Assembly: GCA_029891345.1 (NCBI GenBank)
Contig: CM057009.1
Span: 213,348,120 to 213,412,119 of the forward strand
Length of the DNA stretch: 64,000 nt
From: Dryococelus australis
Taxonomy: Eukaryota; Arthropoda; Insecta; Phasmatodea; Phasmatidae
Direction of reading: 5' to 3'
Each line of letters begins with the position of its first letter. Positions within the stretch are counted from its first letter, which is position 1. The position numbers and the translations under genes were made by a program. The notes under the pieces were generated by a model that ran no database searches, was not told the origin of the DNA, and saw only the letters and a program-made list of their open reading frames with translations. This document shows, piece after piece, positions 36,035 to 48,690 of the stretch.

Positions 36035-37149
36035 GTATGTATTACATTTGGACTTTACATAATTCCTTTCACTGTCTACGCTGCTGGTGTCAAATAATTC
36101 AGAATACTAGAGCTATTATGTTAAATAAAGTAACTAACATGAAAATTTGAAAACAAACAAAATAATGGCATTAATATACTTTAAAGAGAATATTGGTAAT
36201 TAAAATGCTACAACAAGCAGGCACAAAATTTTATTTTTCATTACTATACTATTCTCATCGATAACTGGCGAGGCGAAGCATTTTGATTATTCTGTCGTAT
36301 ACAAAGTTTCTATATATATATATATATATGTATATGACACAGAGTTTACTTAATTAGTCTAACAATTGTTCTATTGTTATAAGTCTCTGTTTCAAACTCC
36401 CCAGAAAATTACCGAGACACAAATGCGATATCCCAGTATTGTGCTATTGTGGACACTTGAAAACTTAAATAATTCCGTTTTGACGCATTCTCTTATAGAG
36501 AGTAAGTTAACTGTCTCTCTTTTTCTGCTTTTGCCTTATCTGTATACAAAGCAACACGCATGGAAATACTGCGATATATTTTCCATCACGGCCTTAGTAA
36601 AATTGGTGGTTGTCTTAAGAAAATTAGCCAAATAGTATAACACATACTTTAGTATTTTGACAGTCTTGATAAATACACTGCACACATCAATTTGTAATAG
36701 AACTTTAGTGCAATAGTTATTAAATTATTATTATTTCTTCAGAAATTAAAACGTTTGAGTTATTGGGGAGTTTTAGTAGTTTCCAATTTGTACGTAACAT
36801 GTTCAATTTAGGGTCTCAAATATTCGACATTCAACCTTAACTTATCACACAGAAAGTATATAAATAACAAGTCGATCAATATATATTTCTGAGAAGCAGT
36901 GGCAAAGGTTTAGTAAATTTGACTGTGAAAATATTATAACACAAAAAAAAAGTAACATTTTATACTGGATTTTGTGCTTGCTAAATAGGTAAACAATTAT
37001 TTTTTTAAAAACTTATTTGAAGGCAAAATGAGAAAACACTGTAAAATTTTCGCTAACTCGATATAAATAATGATTTAATCACTATATATACTCGTATCAG
37101 AATTCAATAAACCATATTGAATTGCTATTGTGTATGTGTGTACTCTCCG

Positions 37150-37510
37150 GTTCTCAATGCACCCAACACAGTCTCACAGTGTATGCAGAATAAGTCAAGT
37201 GGCAAGCAATGTGCCGAAAAGTCCAACCTGCCTCTCGGAGGGCGACGATGTGGTCTTTTGATGTGAATACATCTTTAAATTTGCAACCAGAGTGGGGGGG
37301 CAATCTAGAAAATCCGATGATAATGAAATCGGGGGATACAATTTGGCATTGCAGCACGAATCTATCGTCTATATATAAAATTAAATTAAACCACTGGATT
37401 GACAAAGGATCAAAGTATATGTTACTTTGGGTGAGGACTGCGAAGCATCGTGTGCGTAAGGAGGGCGGTGGGGGCGCAATTTTGAGTTCGTTTCTAAGCG
37501 TCTCTGCCGT
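37150..37510 (-). pseudogene. Tc1-like element, 5' region and transposase helix-turn-helix
   Basis: On the minus strand, 37275-37154 reads SKDHIVALREAGWTFRHIACHL, the Tc1-type N-terminal recognition helix (E-A-G-W-x-x-R-x-I-A). Upstream, 37510-37280 matches the inverted copy at 3770-4030. The rest of the transposase is missing at the 3' LTR junction region. Confidence 0.65.
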
Positions 37511-37584
37511 CATCCGTCCTCTCTGCTGATATCTTTTGCTGCACAACACCCCACCCAATTCAGCGAAATGACTACAACATATAC

Positions 37585-37877
37585 TGACTGATCTCCGGTT
37601 GTGGGAGATATTTATAATGTCGTCAGCTCTTGTCCAGACTCTTCTCTACATATAGGGTTGTGCCGAGAATGGAGATTACTATTATATACTTTCTCATACT
37701 ATCAAGTCATCGACTCCTCCAGCAGGGAAGGAGGAGGGACTGTGATGCCAGCCAAGTCAGCTGCTAATTATCCCCTGGCTGCTGGGCGACATAGCTATAA
37801 GCGGGTCTGGCTGGGGGAAGGGAAGGGTCTTGGTAGGTTACTCCTGAGAGCAGTGGAACCATGCATAACCAGGTAAC
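37585..37877 (-). repeat. 3' LTR (partial) of minus-strand Ty3/gypsy element A
   Basis: Aligns in the same orientation with 43430-43706, sharing TTGTGCCGAGAATGGAGAT-like, GACTGTGATGCC-like and CCATGCATAACC-like words. In element orientation it starts TGTTACCTGG. It is shortened on its left by the neighbouring Tc1-like sequence. Confidence 0.7.
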
Positions 37878-38171
37878 AGAGTGCCTGCGACGAGTGAGGG
37901 AGTCCATGATTTACACTGCTGCTCCCTCCTTAAGTCTGTTCGTTCCGACCTCCAACATCTGGAGATTCATAGAGCACCAGTCGGTCGATAAGGACAACCT
38001 TAGACTTCTCCCGAAAGCCCTGTCAAAGATCTGGTAGACCACAAAATTTATCTGCTTCAGAATTCTGTATTGGCCTTCCCAATATTTATGTAGTTTAGGG
38101 AAATGTCCCTTTCGCCTTTGGGGATTTTAAGCCAAACCAGCTGTCCTTAAAAATCATCTTTAGGCAACCAG

Positions 38172-38950
38172 TCATACTGTTTTCATTCTGTTACTGTTAA
38201 TGTTAAGGTGCCGCTGGGCCAACTCATGGATGTCGACTAACCTCTGATGCAGTTTGCTGACATTCTCTGGGGTGACCACTTCTTCTTTCACTGGACATCC
38301 AAAGAGCAGATAACCAGGGAGACTGGGCTCTCTCCCAAACATCTTCCTTAAATGTGTTACTCTTGTTGACTCGTGGACTGCCAAACGATATGCCAGGAGA
38401 AATATGGGTACCTTGGAGTCCCAATCCTTCTGGTTGCCTTCCACAAAGTTCGCCAGATAATGCCCCAGGGCACACTTTAGTCTCTCGACCACCCCATACG
38501 ACTGAGGATGTAATGTTCTGTTATGAGTTTGCTTCATTCCTAAGATCCTTGTTATCGCTTGAAAAATTGTTGTTTCAAAATTTCGTCCTTGATCAGAACG
38601 AATCTAGAGTGGCACACCAAATCTGGAGAAGACATGCGCCAAAAGTGCATGAGTTGCCATGCAACTCTCTTGGTGTAAAATTGGTATGAACTAAGGCCAC
38701 TTTGTGAAGTAGACTTGTGTTACCAGTAGGTACCGATTCCCCCTTTCAGTGACTGTTAATAGTACGAGAATGTCCACTGCCATCCTCTTAAAAGGGGCCT
38801 TAACATTGTATTTATCCTCAGAACCTTCCTTGTGGTAAAGGTTGCACGACTTCACAATGTACTCCTGACAATGCAGTGAATAGAATCTTAGTCACACTAT
38901 ATCGAAGATTTTATTTACACCGAAGTGACCACCTCCTGAAGTGTTGTACA
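38172..38950 (-). pseudogene. Ty3/gypsy element A integrase
   Basis: The minus-strand frame 38537-38172 contains RTLHPQSYGVVERLKCALGHYL (the catalytic Glu in V-E-R), FLLAYRLAVHESTRVTHL and LLFGCPVKEE. This is the usual C-terminal half of a gypsy integrase that ends near the LTR. The region to 38950 is decayed; a core fragment with QGRNF-type sequence is readable around 38600. Stops elsewhere. Confidence 0.85.
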
Positions 38951-39249
38951 ATTCTCTTAGCACTTCTGGGATTCGGCAGTCAAGTAGGACCAATTGTAAG
39001 TGACTTTGTTTCCCATTATTAAATTTAAGTTTCTGTAAAGCACACCATTTTCCTGTATAATGGTGTTACACTGTTCCCAGTATGCCTTGACCATCGGGTC
39101 TAGACTGGGTATATTCCCCCAATTCTGCTATCTTGTTCGATACCCAGCTTATTTCCACTCCAATATTGAACACAAAGCGGAGTCAGTTAGCTGATAATTT
39201 CTGATGCTCGTAACACTCCATGTAGGTGACCCATTGCAAGATAGAGCTT

Positions 39250-40600
39250 AATGAATCTCTATTCATCTCGCCTTCCACGATACACCACCCTTTTGCTTCT
39301 GGCATTCACAATGGCAACAGAATAGCTCAAAAGGTCTCCTTGAAAGTGCATACACATTTCTGTGAATGCATCCAGAGCTGTGATGTGTTTAAATGTCATA
39401 TTCTTGCAGGTGCTGTATCCATTGAACTATTTTATATATAGGGTTCTTTAAGTTTAGTAGCCAGCATAGTGAAGCTTGATCAATATTTACAATGAAGTGT
39501 CTGCCATAAAGGAATGAGTGATATTTGTATGTCACACACAAATTACTCTCAGGCTTTTTTAGTACCTCACTGAAGTATTCCAGTGGACTCTACTTTACAT
39601 CATGGATCTAGGATAACAGAACTGTAGCACTAGCATCAGTATGCAGAATGAATTCCCCTGTCTACTCAGGAAGGCCAACATTGTTGGAAGAATCAGAAAA
39701 TCATTTAGTCTATTAAAAGCAACTTTGCACTCTGGGGTCCAATAAAATTTCTTTCTTTCCTAAGTAATTACATACTATGGTTGGAGGGAACCTGGGCACA
39801 CATCGATGGCATAATGCATATAAGATCAGGAAACTTTGCACTTCAGTTTTATCTGTCGATGAAGGCAATTATCTTATTGCTCTGACCTTTTCAGGGACTG
39901 TTTCAATCCCATACGCCGAAAAAAATGGCGTTAGAAATTAATTTTATTTTGGCAAGAGTGCCATTTATTAGGAAATTATTTCAGGTTGGTTGCAGCTATC
40001 TTCTGAAACACTAATTCTGGGTATGTCAGGTGCTCTTCGAATGTTCTTCATGTGACCACGTTTTTGTCTAGGTACACTGGCAAATGTCTAAGGTCAGAAC
40101 ATTCTCCATCAGTCATTCAAAGGTGGCACAGGGATTGCATAACCCAAAGGGCATAACCATGAATTGCCAGTTTACTATCACTTGGACAGAAAATTAAGTA
40201 TTTTATTAGTCTTCTAGGAGCACCTCGCATTCACTGTAAACACTCTTCATATCCAAAGTATGAAATCACTGTGAACATGCTAGGCTGTTCCATGTGTTAT
40301 CTAACTTTGGGGAGCAGATAATATATTTTTGATCACATTAGTAAGTTGGCAGTAATGAACACAAAATCTCTCTTAGCCACCTTTATTTTTAACAAGTCTA
40401 ATGGGAGAAGACCATGGACTGCCTAATGCTTCTGTCACATTTAACTCGTTCATCTCTTTCAGAATCCCACTAACCACCTCATGTAAAGCTAATGGTAGTC
40501 GCCTTGGTGGCTGTTTAATAGGTCTGACATACACAGTGTCGATGTGATGGCATGCAACATTAGTTCTGGTAAGGTCATTTGTCTCACAGGACAAAGTGCC
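39250..40600 (-). pseudogene. Ty3/gypsy element A reverse transcriptase and RNase H
   Basis: The minus-strand frame 40594-40373 has TNVACHHIDTVYVRPIKQPP, LALHEVVSGILKEM and ALGSPWSSPIRLVKNKGG, the gypsy RT opening. Further down, across many breaks, are a RRFCVHYCQLT block, a VYLDKNVVT catalytic-site relic and RTFEEHLTYPELVFQKI (about 40070-39990). RNase H-like fragments run to about 39300. Heavily mutated. Confidence 0.8.
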
Positions 40601-40659
40601 ATGATTTTTCTGTAGTAATTATGAGAGAGTCATGCCTTTTCACTAGTTAATGTTTTCTC

Positions 40660-41400
40660 TTGTTCTTGTAAGCAATTCCTACAGAGCATCTCCTAGAGGA
40701 CAATGGGTATCGATGCTTCAGGAACATTTGGAAGCACCAGTGAGACCTGCTTGCAAACCCCAATAGTGGCCCCCTCCTCAAGATTTATAGCACTGTCGTA
40801 TAAATTAAACATCATCACTAGCAAAGTGTCCGAGTATGAAGAGACCAAAGTCCTTGCTACAATAACATCATCTCGTAGAATGCCGCCTTTCTGGGCTGGT
40901 TCTATTATACCCAACTGCCTGAAAAATCTTCTCTTGCATCTGTCTGAATTGGAATTTCATTAGAAGCAAGGATTATAGTCGATTCACTACACACCACTGG
41001 GCAATTCGTTGGTGAAGATAAATCTTGTTTTGACACTACCAGCTCTATATTGCCTGCCCGTAGCAACTCCAGAATGTATCATTATAACACAACAGATTGT
41101 GTAACACATCAAGTCGGAAAATGCATTCGTCCTCTATTTGTGCTTTGCAAATATCGTACTCTATGCCAAGGTTACTAAGCTTTAAGTGTACTTTTCTCTT
41201 ACCTCTGACTGGCATGTTATTGCCCATTACTGTATTTTAAAAGCAATGTTCCTTACTGTCATCGGAATATCACAGGTGGTAAGAGACGAGAATGCCAGTT
41301 ATTACCACAGTTACAGTTACCCCTGTGTCAACGACCATACATAATCCAGGCTTCCCTCTTCAAATATGGCATCCGAGTACTGTTTCACCAAAAGTACATT
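40660..41400 (-). pseudogene. Ty3/gypsy element A protease region
   Basis: A retropepsin-type VVDTGVTVTVV is read on the minus strand near 41336-41310. Downstream, 41227-41045 and 40914-40693 give a LGIEYDICKA-like strand, GIIEPAQKGGILRDDVIVARTL and VPEASIPIVL, typical of the protease-to-RT linker of gypsy elements. Confidence 0.65.
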
Positions 41401-41514
41401 AAAAAACATGGGAGCCTTCTCTCCAGCAATCACCGAACTTGGCCCCTCAAGATGGGTGCTTACCAGTTTCCCGAAGGTGTGGCATTCTCACCTGCCCTCG
41501 CTGCTTGCCCCCTG

Positions 41515-42835
41515 TTATCTGCTGTTATCTCTGTTGAGGCAGATGGCACTCAGGTGCCTCGGCTCGCCACATGACCAACATCCAGGCCATTTAAATAGAG
41601 GATGGCGAATCTCTGTAGCATGGACCCTTAAAGTGGCGTCCTCAATGGTCGTATGCAATTCCTTCAGCATCTTCTTGATGCTGTCGTCATCTTCGTTAAG
41701 TATCACTGCCTGCAGTGGACGTCTGTGCTCTGATGCCTGTTTTGCTGACTCCACCTTCATTACTCTGGCCAGGTCATCCTGAATGGTGTAAGGTGCAGCC
41801 AGCCATACAGCTCGCCGCACATCGGGATTAGTGATAACGACGAAGAAGTCAACTGCGATAACATAATGTGCCTCCTCAGAGCATCCCTCCATAGACAGGT
41901 GGAAGAGCTGCAATATATCCTGACACAGCTCCTGCATTGATCCCCATGGTCACTGATTGCATCTTCACAGTAAGGAAAGGTGGACATGTCGAAGAATCGC
42001 AGCTCCAAGTACAACACCAGTGTAGAGTACTTCATTCGATTTTGTTCTGGCAGGGACTACAGCATACTAAGAGTGGGTTACCTCAGTACAGCCACGAGAC
42101 AGTATGCCTACTGCACATCAGTTTAAACATCTTGGGTGGTGACGATCTCGAACTGGTGTAGGTATTCATTCCAACATATCTGTCCATCAGGGGGGGAGGG
42201 GCATGCTTATTTATGAAACCTTTACATATTCATGGCTGAGTTGTAGCCACACTGAAAGACTGCTGGACCCCTCCTGCGATGGTTGTAGTGGCTGTGACCT
42301 GTACATTCTCCTTGTTGTACACATCTATCGGCTCAGTTTTGGTAAATCTCATCTTCTCCTTAGCCACTGGCTCAGTGGGTCTTCTACAATGATGCTGTAG
42401 GAATGCTTGTCATTCATTCTTGAGAGTGTTCACCTCCTGTTACATCTCACACAATACACTGATCATTCTTTCACTAACACATTTAAGTCTCATGTCTACC
42501 ATATTGTTAACACTGTCCTCTTTATTATCCAAATGTTCAACAACACTAACATCTTGTATTTTCCTTTTTAAAGTTTCATTGACACTGTTTATTTTCTTGT
42601 CTAACTGTTTACTAATGGTATCTATTTTGATATTTACATTTTCATATACACCCTCTATTTTGCTATTTACATTCTCATTTACAGTGTTTACTGATTCCTA
42701 AACACTTCTTATTTGAAAATTCACAGGTTCACTAATACTAAAATTTGACAATTCGCAGATTCACTAGAACTACTAAATTGTTTCTTTACAGATTCCCTAA
42801 CATTACTTATTTGGCTATTTATTCCATAAATTAAA
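41515..42835 (-). pseudogene. Ty3/gypsy element A Gag with coiled-coil N-terminus
   Basis: The distal part (41937-41515) includes ELCQDILQLFHLSMEGCSEE, a capsid-like helix region and the zinc knuckle CWSCGEPRHLSAIC (C-x2-C-x4-H-x4-C, 41580-41539). The proximal part (42720-42400) reads as repeating Asn/Val/Ile units (VNENVNSKIEGVYENVN...) followed by KQLDKKINSVNETLKRKI, a likely coiled coil. Stops near 42436 and 42411 and a run of Gs at 42192 break it. Confidence 0.65.
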
Positions 42836-43429
42836 GCACACACTATTTCCATACCTGTGTTCCCATTCTCCTTGCTTTCATAAACTGCAAACCAATTATA
42901 ATTGTGTGGCCTAATTCCGAAATTACTAAATAATTACTTAATATCTTAATGTATAATAGCTTCCTGTATGCTCTTTTTCCAGTTCGATTATTAAACGAAT
43001 GTTCCTGTTCCACTTCTGACACCAGCATTACAGTACATCAAATTCGGTGAGTTTAGTCGGTTTTTTTTCATAGGAATAAGTCCCAAAATACAGTGTATCA
43101 GAACTTACTAAATTATTTTACAAATTATATGTCCATGTTCGACAGTTACAAAGTTTACAGTAAAGTCTGTATTACAGATGCATACAGTCCCACCTCAATT
43201 CAGTCCTCATTCCACCAGTCTGGAATGCCCTAGAACACTCCAAATGCCCTCATTAAGTGTAGTCTACTACTTGTTGAGTATCATGCCCTCTCGTCCATCC
43301 ACGCCACACACACATTCGTCTACTGTTGTCTCACACACTTTACCATCGTCTATCCTATCCACTTATGTCCCTCGATGCACCAGATCTCGCCCTATTGCCA
43401 CATTTGAGCCAAATGGGTACCACAAGGAG

Positions 43430-43706
43430 TGACAGCTCCCTGTCTCTGGGGGGTATTTATAGTGTTATTAGCTCTGGTCCATAATCTTTTCTACGTGTCG
43501 GATTGCGCCGAGAATGGAGATAACCAGATTACTCTTGCTCATACTGTCAAGTCATTGACTCGTCCAGCAAGGGGGGAGTAGGGGCTGTGATGCCTGCCAG
43601 GTCGGCTGTCAATCATTTCCTGCCTGCTGGGCGATGTAGTGTTAAACTGGTCTGCCTTGGGGAAGGGGATTTTCGAGGTCCAACAGCGCTGGGACCGTGC
43701 ATAACT
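43430..43706 (-). repeat. 5' LTR of Ty3/gypsy element A (aligned part)
   Basis: Direct repeat of 37585-37877. In element orientation it begins near GTTACATAGTTATGCACGG (43706). The LTR probably extends left to about 43130, but the partner copy is truncated there, so the inner edge is not defined. Confidence 0.65.
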
Positions 43707-46700
43707 ATGTAACCTATATGCCCAAGCCCAGTATGGGAGTCAGAGTGAAACAATACTTTGCTTGCTATACTATGAATTATCTCAAAAAGTTTTCCAAATT
43801 CTGAATAATATAAGTGAATAAAAGTATTTAACTCATACCTTTTTTATAATCATGGGTCTCAGTATCTGTGATAGTGGCAGTAAACCAAAAATGCACTGGT
43901 TAAAAGTTAACAAATATATAAATAATTTACGAAAAAATACATAAAAAATATGTTTAATGTATTGCATTTTTAAGTACAGGTAAAAGGAAACGAATGAATA
44001 TGTTTTTGGTATTTTATATAACACATCTAAGATTCACGATGTATTCACTTGTGTGGAACAGTGGTAAGTGCATGTTCATTGTGAGCAAAGGGTCGCAGGT
44101 TTTATACCATCTGTTTCCAAAGAACTTTTTTTCTTTTCTTATTTTTACAGCTACCATGGAAAACATAAATTTCACATTTTCAAGTTTATGAATCGATATA
44201 TAACAATGAATATTTTAAAATTTGGTAGTTTTAAAATATAAAATAAATTTAAATACAGCAAATTTAACTATTTTTGGCACAGAATCCTAGATGTCGGATG
44301 GCTCCACAATTTTTCTTCTTTGCCATGGCCAGCCACCTGCCTCACAGTATTGCCTGTACAAGCTCATTTCTCTCACGAACGAAGCTGGTATAGTAGTGTG
44401 GCAGTGGCAGAGGGGGTGGAAGGTCTATGCAATTTGTGGTGAGGAGTGGGGGTGGGTGGGGAGAGTTTCATGGTCGTAGGTAAGAGTGAAGGGGTGAGGT
44501 GTAAAGGCAGGGGAGTAAATGCCTAATTTTGTTTTTGGGCGGGGCTGCATACATATTCTTCTGTTGATCATGATGATTCAGCACATTTATGATGCTCGGG
44601 ACCACATATGTCATGGTGATATTGATCGCTTGTCTCTTTTTTCAACAATTATATAAAAATTAATATAAGTAAATGGTTTGGATGTGATGAATGGTTTTGG
44701 TGGATGAATATTGAGGGTTGTGATAAGGTGGAAGGTTAGATGGTACAGGATGTTGGAAGGCATATAATGCAGCTGGGTGGTGGAAGAGTTGGGTTTTATG
44801 TGATGGGAACTTGGTGAAGGCATACATATTTAATCCAATATGACCATCCTGCGACTGGAATACATAATATTAAATGTAATCACAACCCTATTCACCTTGT
44901 AAGACAAGTCCAGTGATGTGTTAATGGAAATGTACACTCTTATATGGCAGATAGAATGTATAAACAGACTCTCCAATACTAATGTAAGCATTTGTGTAGC
45001 ATTGGAACAGAATGTTGTAATACATTATTGTTGCACGCCAATAATATATGATTATTTAATACGAGAATCAGTCTAAAGTATTATCAACTGGTAACAACGA
45101 AAAATGTAACTCATAATCAAATGCCTTAACACAGAAAATTCAGTTGCTAATATTACCCTACGAGAAAAATGAAGCAGGTAGTCTAATATGTGTGGATCAG
45201 TGTCAACATAAGAATAATCAGGAGACACACCACACCTGTATCACGGTGCCAAAACGGCCAGAAGGGTGACTATAATAGCATGTGTACCAGTGGCGACAGT
45301 TGAGGAGACTCCTCGAGAAATTGTGGTATTTTTGAGGGGTATTACCAAAACCTTATCTGCTAGGATGAAGGGTGCACATTTTGTACGCTCTGTCAGAGAT
45401 AAGCCCTGCAGGCATATCTTCGGAGAGTGTGAATTCGCGAGTTTTAAAAGCCCACGAGGTGTATATCATAATTAACAATACTACAATAATGGGTAGTAAA
45501 AATGAAGAGCAGTTACACTAGAATGGGTTTAGCAGAGCCACAAACACAAGTCCCCGATAAGTGTTGTGCCTGTTACATCAGCTGACATTTCTGATAGCCA
45601 GACTAAAGACTAGGTTCTCCCAGTTACTTTTAATGGTTTACCATGCTCCTTGTTAGTGAATATAGATGCCCAAATATCATTAATGTGGTGGCACTGGATG
45701 TTTCAAGGTCTGCAGAAATTGTATGCACCATGACTTGCAGTTACAGACTTGAATGGTAAGAGTATGTATACGAAACTTGCGAGGTGACGTAGACATTTTA
45801 ATCGACAAAGATGCATATTGTTACAGTGTTATTTCATGCAAACTAAGACAATACAAGTTAAGGTAAAATGCTGCTTTGCATTGAAGGGTTAATCAGAAAG
45901 AGTAAAAGTCTCAAAATGCTGAGGTCACGCTATCACTTTAATTTACAATAAATGCTTCTACAATAATCTCGTGAAAGGCAATCAAAGTTCAATACACAAT
46001 TATCTTTTTCAGCTAATATTATGACTGATTGACAATGATGGAGAAGGGTTTGCAGCCAAGCTACTAATAAAACCCCAGCTCACACACTCGACGATTTCAG
46101 CACTTACCACTGTATTCCTTTTGCAGACTTGTAGATGGTACTCGATCAAGGGCTCTTGCTAGGAACTGGTGCAGTCTGCCCACCTGGTACAGACTCCCGT
46201 CGCATGGCAGTAGGCTAAGACCTTGTCCCAGTTTGTGTTTGCCTTATATACACAGCATAGTCCTAATTTCTCTATGCGGCAGTTCTGTTTACCCACATCT
46301 CTTAAAACACGCATACCCCTTCAGATCAGGCACCTCTCTATTCGCTCCATTGTGCTCGCAACATCATCCCCTTGCTTGAAAAGTGGCTGTCCTCAGCCCA
46401 TAGGGTTGGGGAAGGGAGGTATGTAGCATGAGAGAATCATGGTGGTGATACAGAGCTGCCAGAAACTCCAATGTAGCAATGGTCATCAGTGCGAGTACCC
46501 TTTCTTTAATATGGTCGCTGTTGTCAAAGAATTGGGGTGCTGTGGTATTTCGTCATATGTCCTTTATCTAATAAGTGCCTCTCTGCACTTATTTGCTGTT
46601 TATTTTAGTGGAGTGTGAGACGGGGTTATAAAAGTTAATACTTAAATTATCTTAAAGTGTTATTAATAATTTTTACAATACAAATTAATAATTACATTTG

Positions 46701-46860
46701 ATATTGGGCACTTTACATTGAAAAATAAATGATAATATGTTAAATTTTACATTACAAAATTCCCATAATAAGCCAAATTGCACCAGAAATTTTCTATCGA
46801 TGTATCACTTCACAGCCATCAAATGGTCTATAGACGGCTACCCATACTTTTAACAGCAAT
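43707..46860. other. Intron stretch without recognisable genes
   Basis: AT-rich sequence. A possible tRNA-like B-box word lies near 44090-44105 (GGGTCGCAGGTTTTATACC). A G-rich block at 44395-44560 is low complexity. Open frames here are short and show no domains. Confidence 0.4.
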
Positions 46861-46869
46861 AAGTACAGG

Positions 46870-47390
46870 TCATGTGTGGCCATTGCTGGAATACAGTTTG
46901 TAAACCCTTTATGAGCCATTATACCCTACTCTTAACCATCAGTTCCATTACCATCAACATTCCATCAGTGGGCCATAAGTGTCTTGGTGCCAGCAGTTAC
47001 ATAGCAGGGCCAGTTGTGTAGATCCATAAGTTTTCTGGGCCAGCAGTAATCCAGCAATGCTATCAGTAAAACCACAGTCGGCTGACTGTCTCTTAAGTGC
47101 GCGAAAAACTATAGTGAAGTGCCATCAATGGCCCAAAATGTATACAGTAAGTACTACCAGTGCTGGTATACAGTTGGGAAGCCATTTATGGCCATTGGGT
47201 CACCTGATCTCAACCATCAGTTTTATTTCCATCAACATTTCATCCGTGGGCCATAAATGGCATGCCAAGTGCCCTGTTACTAGCAGTCAACCATAACAGA
47301 GTAATTAGTGTAAATCCACAAGTATTCAATGCCAGCAGTCATCCAGTAGTGCCCGCAGTAAAACCACAGTCGGCCGACTGTGGCTTGATT
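46870..47390. repeat. Two-copy tandem repeat, period about 280-292 bp
   Basis: Words recur in the same order: AACCATCAGTT (46934 and 47212), CAACATTCCATC/CAACATTTCATC, GGGCCATAA, and ACCACAGTCGGC (47071 and 47363). Copies are diverged and noncoding. Confidence 0.75.
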
Positions 47391-47544
47391 CATGGGTAGC
47401 GACCCTCCATGAGTTGCCATCTGGAGAGCCTAGCATTAGATGTTGTGTAGACTATAAGTCTCTTAATAACATGACAGTGCCAGACATTTAACCTCTCCCT
47501 AACATTGTAGAGACACTTGATAAACCTTGAAAAGTGCACGGTAT

Positions 47545-47757
47545 TTCCAGTTGTTGTCCTCACTACTGGGTACCATTACATAGACTTGCATCCAAATTAC
47601 AGGGCCAAAACAACTTTCATCGCCACAACAGGAATTTACAAATGTCCGATTGCCATATGGGCTAATTAATGGATCGACTACATTTCAACGAATGATGGAT
47701 AGTGTACTTAGAGGACTTATAACTTCGTAAGCAATGGTGTACATTGGTGATGTTATT
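47545..47757 (+). pseudogene. Ty3/gypsy element B reverse transcriptase, left part
   Basis: Frame at 47563 reads TGYHYIDLHPNYRAKTTF. After a frameshift it reads LINGSTTFQRMMDSVLRGL and MVYIGDVI (catalytic Y-x-D-D with the first Asp now Gly). It stops at the Polinton 2 target site. The amino-terminal RT, protease and gag regions are not recognisable to the left. Confidence 0.85.
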
Positions 47758-48690
47758 AGTAGTATTGTATAGTTCCTCCGAGGACATCAGGGCTTCAGTT
47801 TGTGGCTCGGTGGCTCTGACCTGAACATAAATTTTGCCTTTTCCCCCAAAAAAAACACTAATTTGCGCACAAAATCGTAAGTTTTAGCCCAAAAATGTCT
47901 TAAAATAAATGTCTCCCTCTCTCTTGCCTTCCTCATTCAATAACTTTCTCTCATTCCATTCCTTTCTCCCATTCTTTCATTTCTCTCTCTTTCTCTCATT
48001 CCATCGCTTGTCTCTCTTTCTTTCTCTTATTTAATCTTTTTATCTTCATCTCTCTCATTCCATCTCTTGTCTCTCTTTCTTACTCTCAATTCGTCTCTTT
48101 ATCCTCATCTCTCTAGTATCTCATTCTTCCTCTCTTTCGTTTCTCTCTCTCGCCTCCCCTCATTCAACATCTTTCTCTCATTCCATGCATTTCTCCCACT
48201 CTTTCGTTTCTGTCTCTTTCCTCCTCATTCAATAACTTTCTCTTTCATTCCATCTCTTGTGTCTCTTTCTCTTTTGTTTCTCTCTCTTTCTCTCTTTCAT
48301 TCTTTCATTCCTCTTTCATTCTCTCATGACATCGCTTTCTCTCTTTCATTGTCTCATTATATATCTTTCTCTCTTTCGCTTCTCTCTTTCTCTATATCAG
48401 TCCATAGGTTTTCTCAGTGTCCTCGCATTTTTTTTTTGCTGTTTCGTTTCTCTCTTTCTTTCCACCTTCTATTTCACTCTACATCTCTTTCTCACTTTCT
48501 CTCTTTCATTCTTTCATTCCATCTCTTTCTCTCTTTCGCTTCACTCTTACTCTATATCAGTCCATAGATTTTCTCAGAGTCCTCAATTTTTTGTTGTTTC
48601 TTTTCTCTCTTTCATTCTCTCATTCCATCTAATTATCTCCATCTCTCTCGTCTCTCATTCAATCTATTTCTCTCTTTCGGTCCGGTTCGT
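47758..48690. repeat. Polinton 2 left terminal inverted repeat with CT-rich minisatellite
   Basis: Unique terminal part to about 47920, then degenerate TCTCTTTCTCTCATTCCAT-type units to about 48680. Open frames of Ser/Leu/Phe/His-rich peptide here are products of the repeat, not genes. Confidence 0.85.

Noticed and set aside
35861-36097. Taking the plus-strand open frame through to 36097 as a complete small gene
   Set aside because: The MAM motif stops at the GTATGT donor at 36035; beyond it the translation is intron sequence.
42420-42701. Plus-strand open frame rich in Leu/Ser/Thr
   Set aside because: It is the antisense of the coiled-coil Gag region of gypsy element A.
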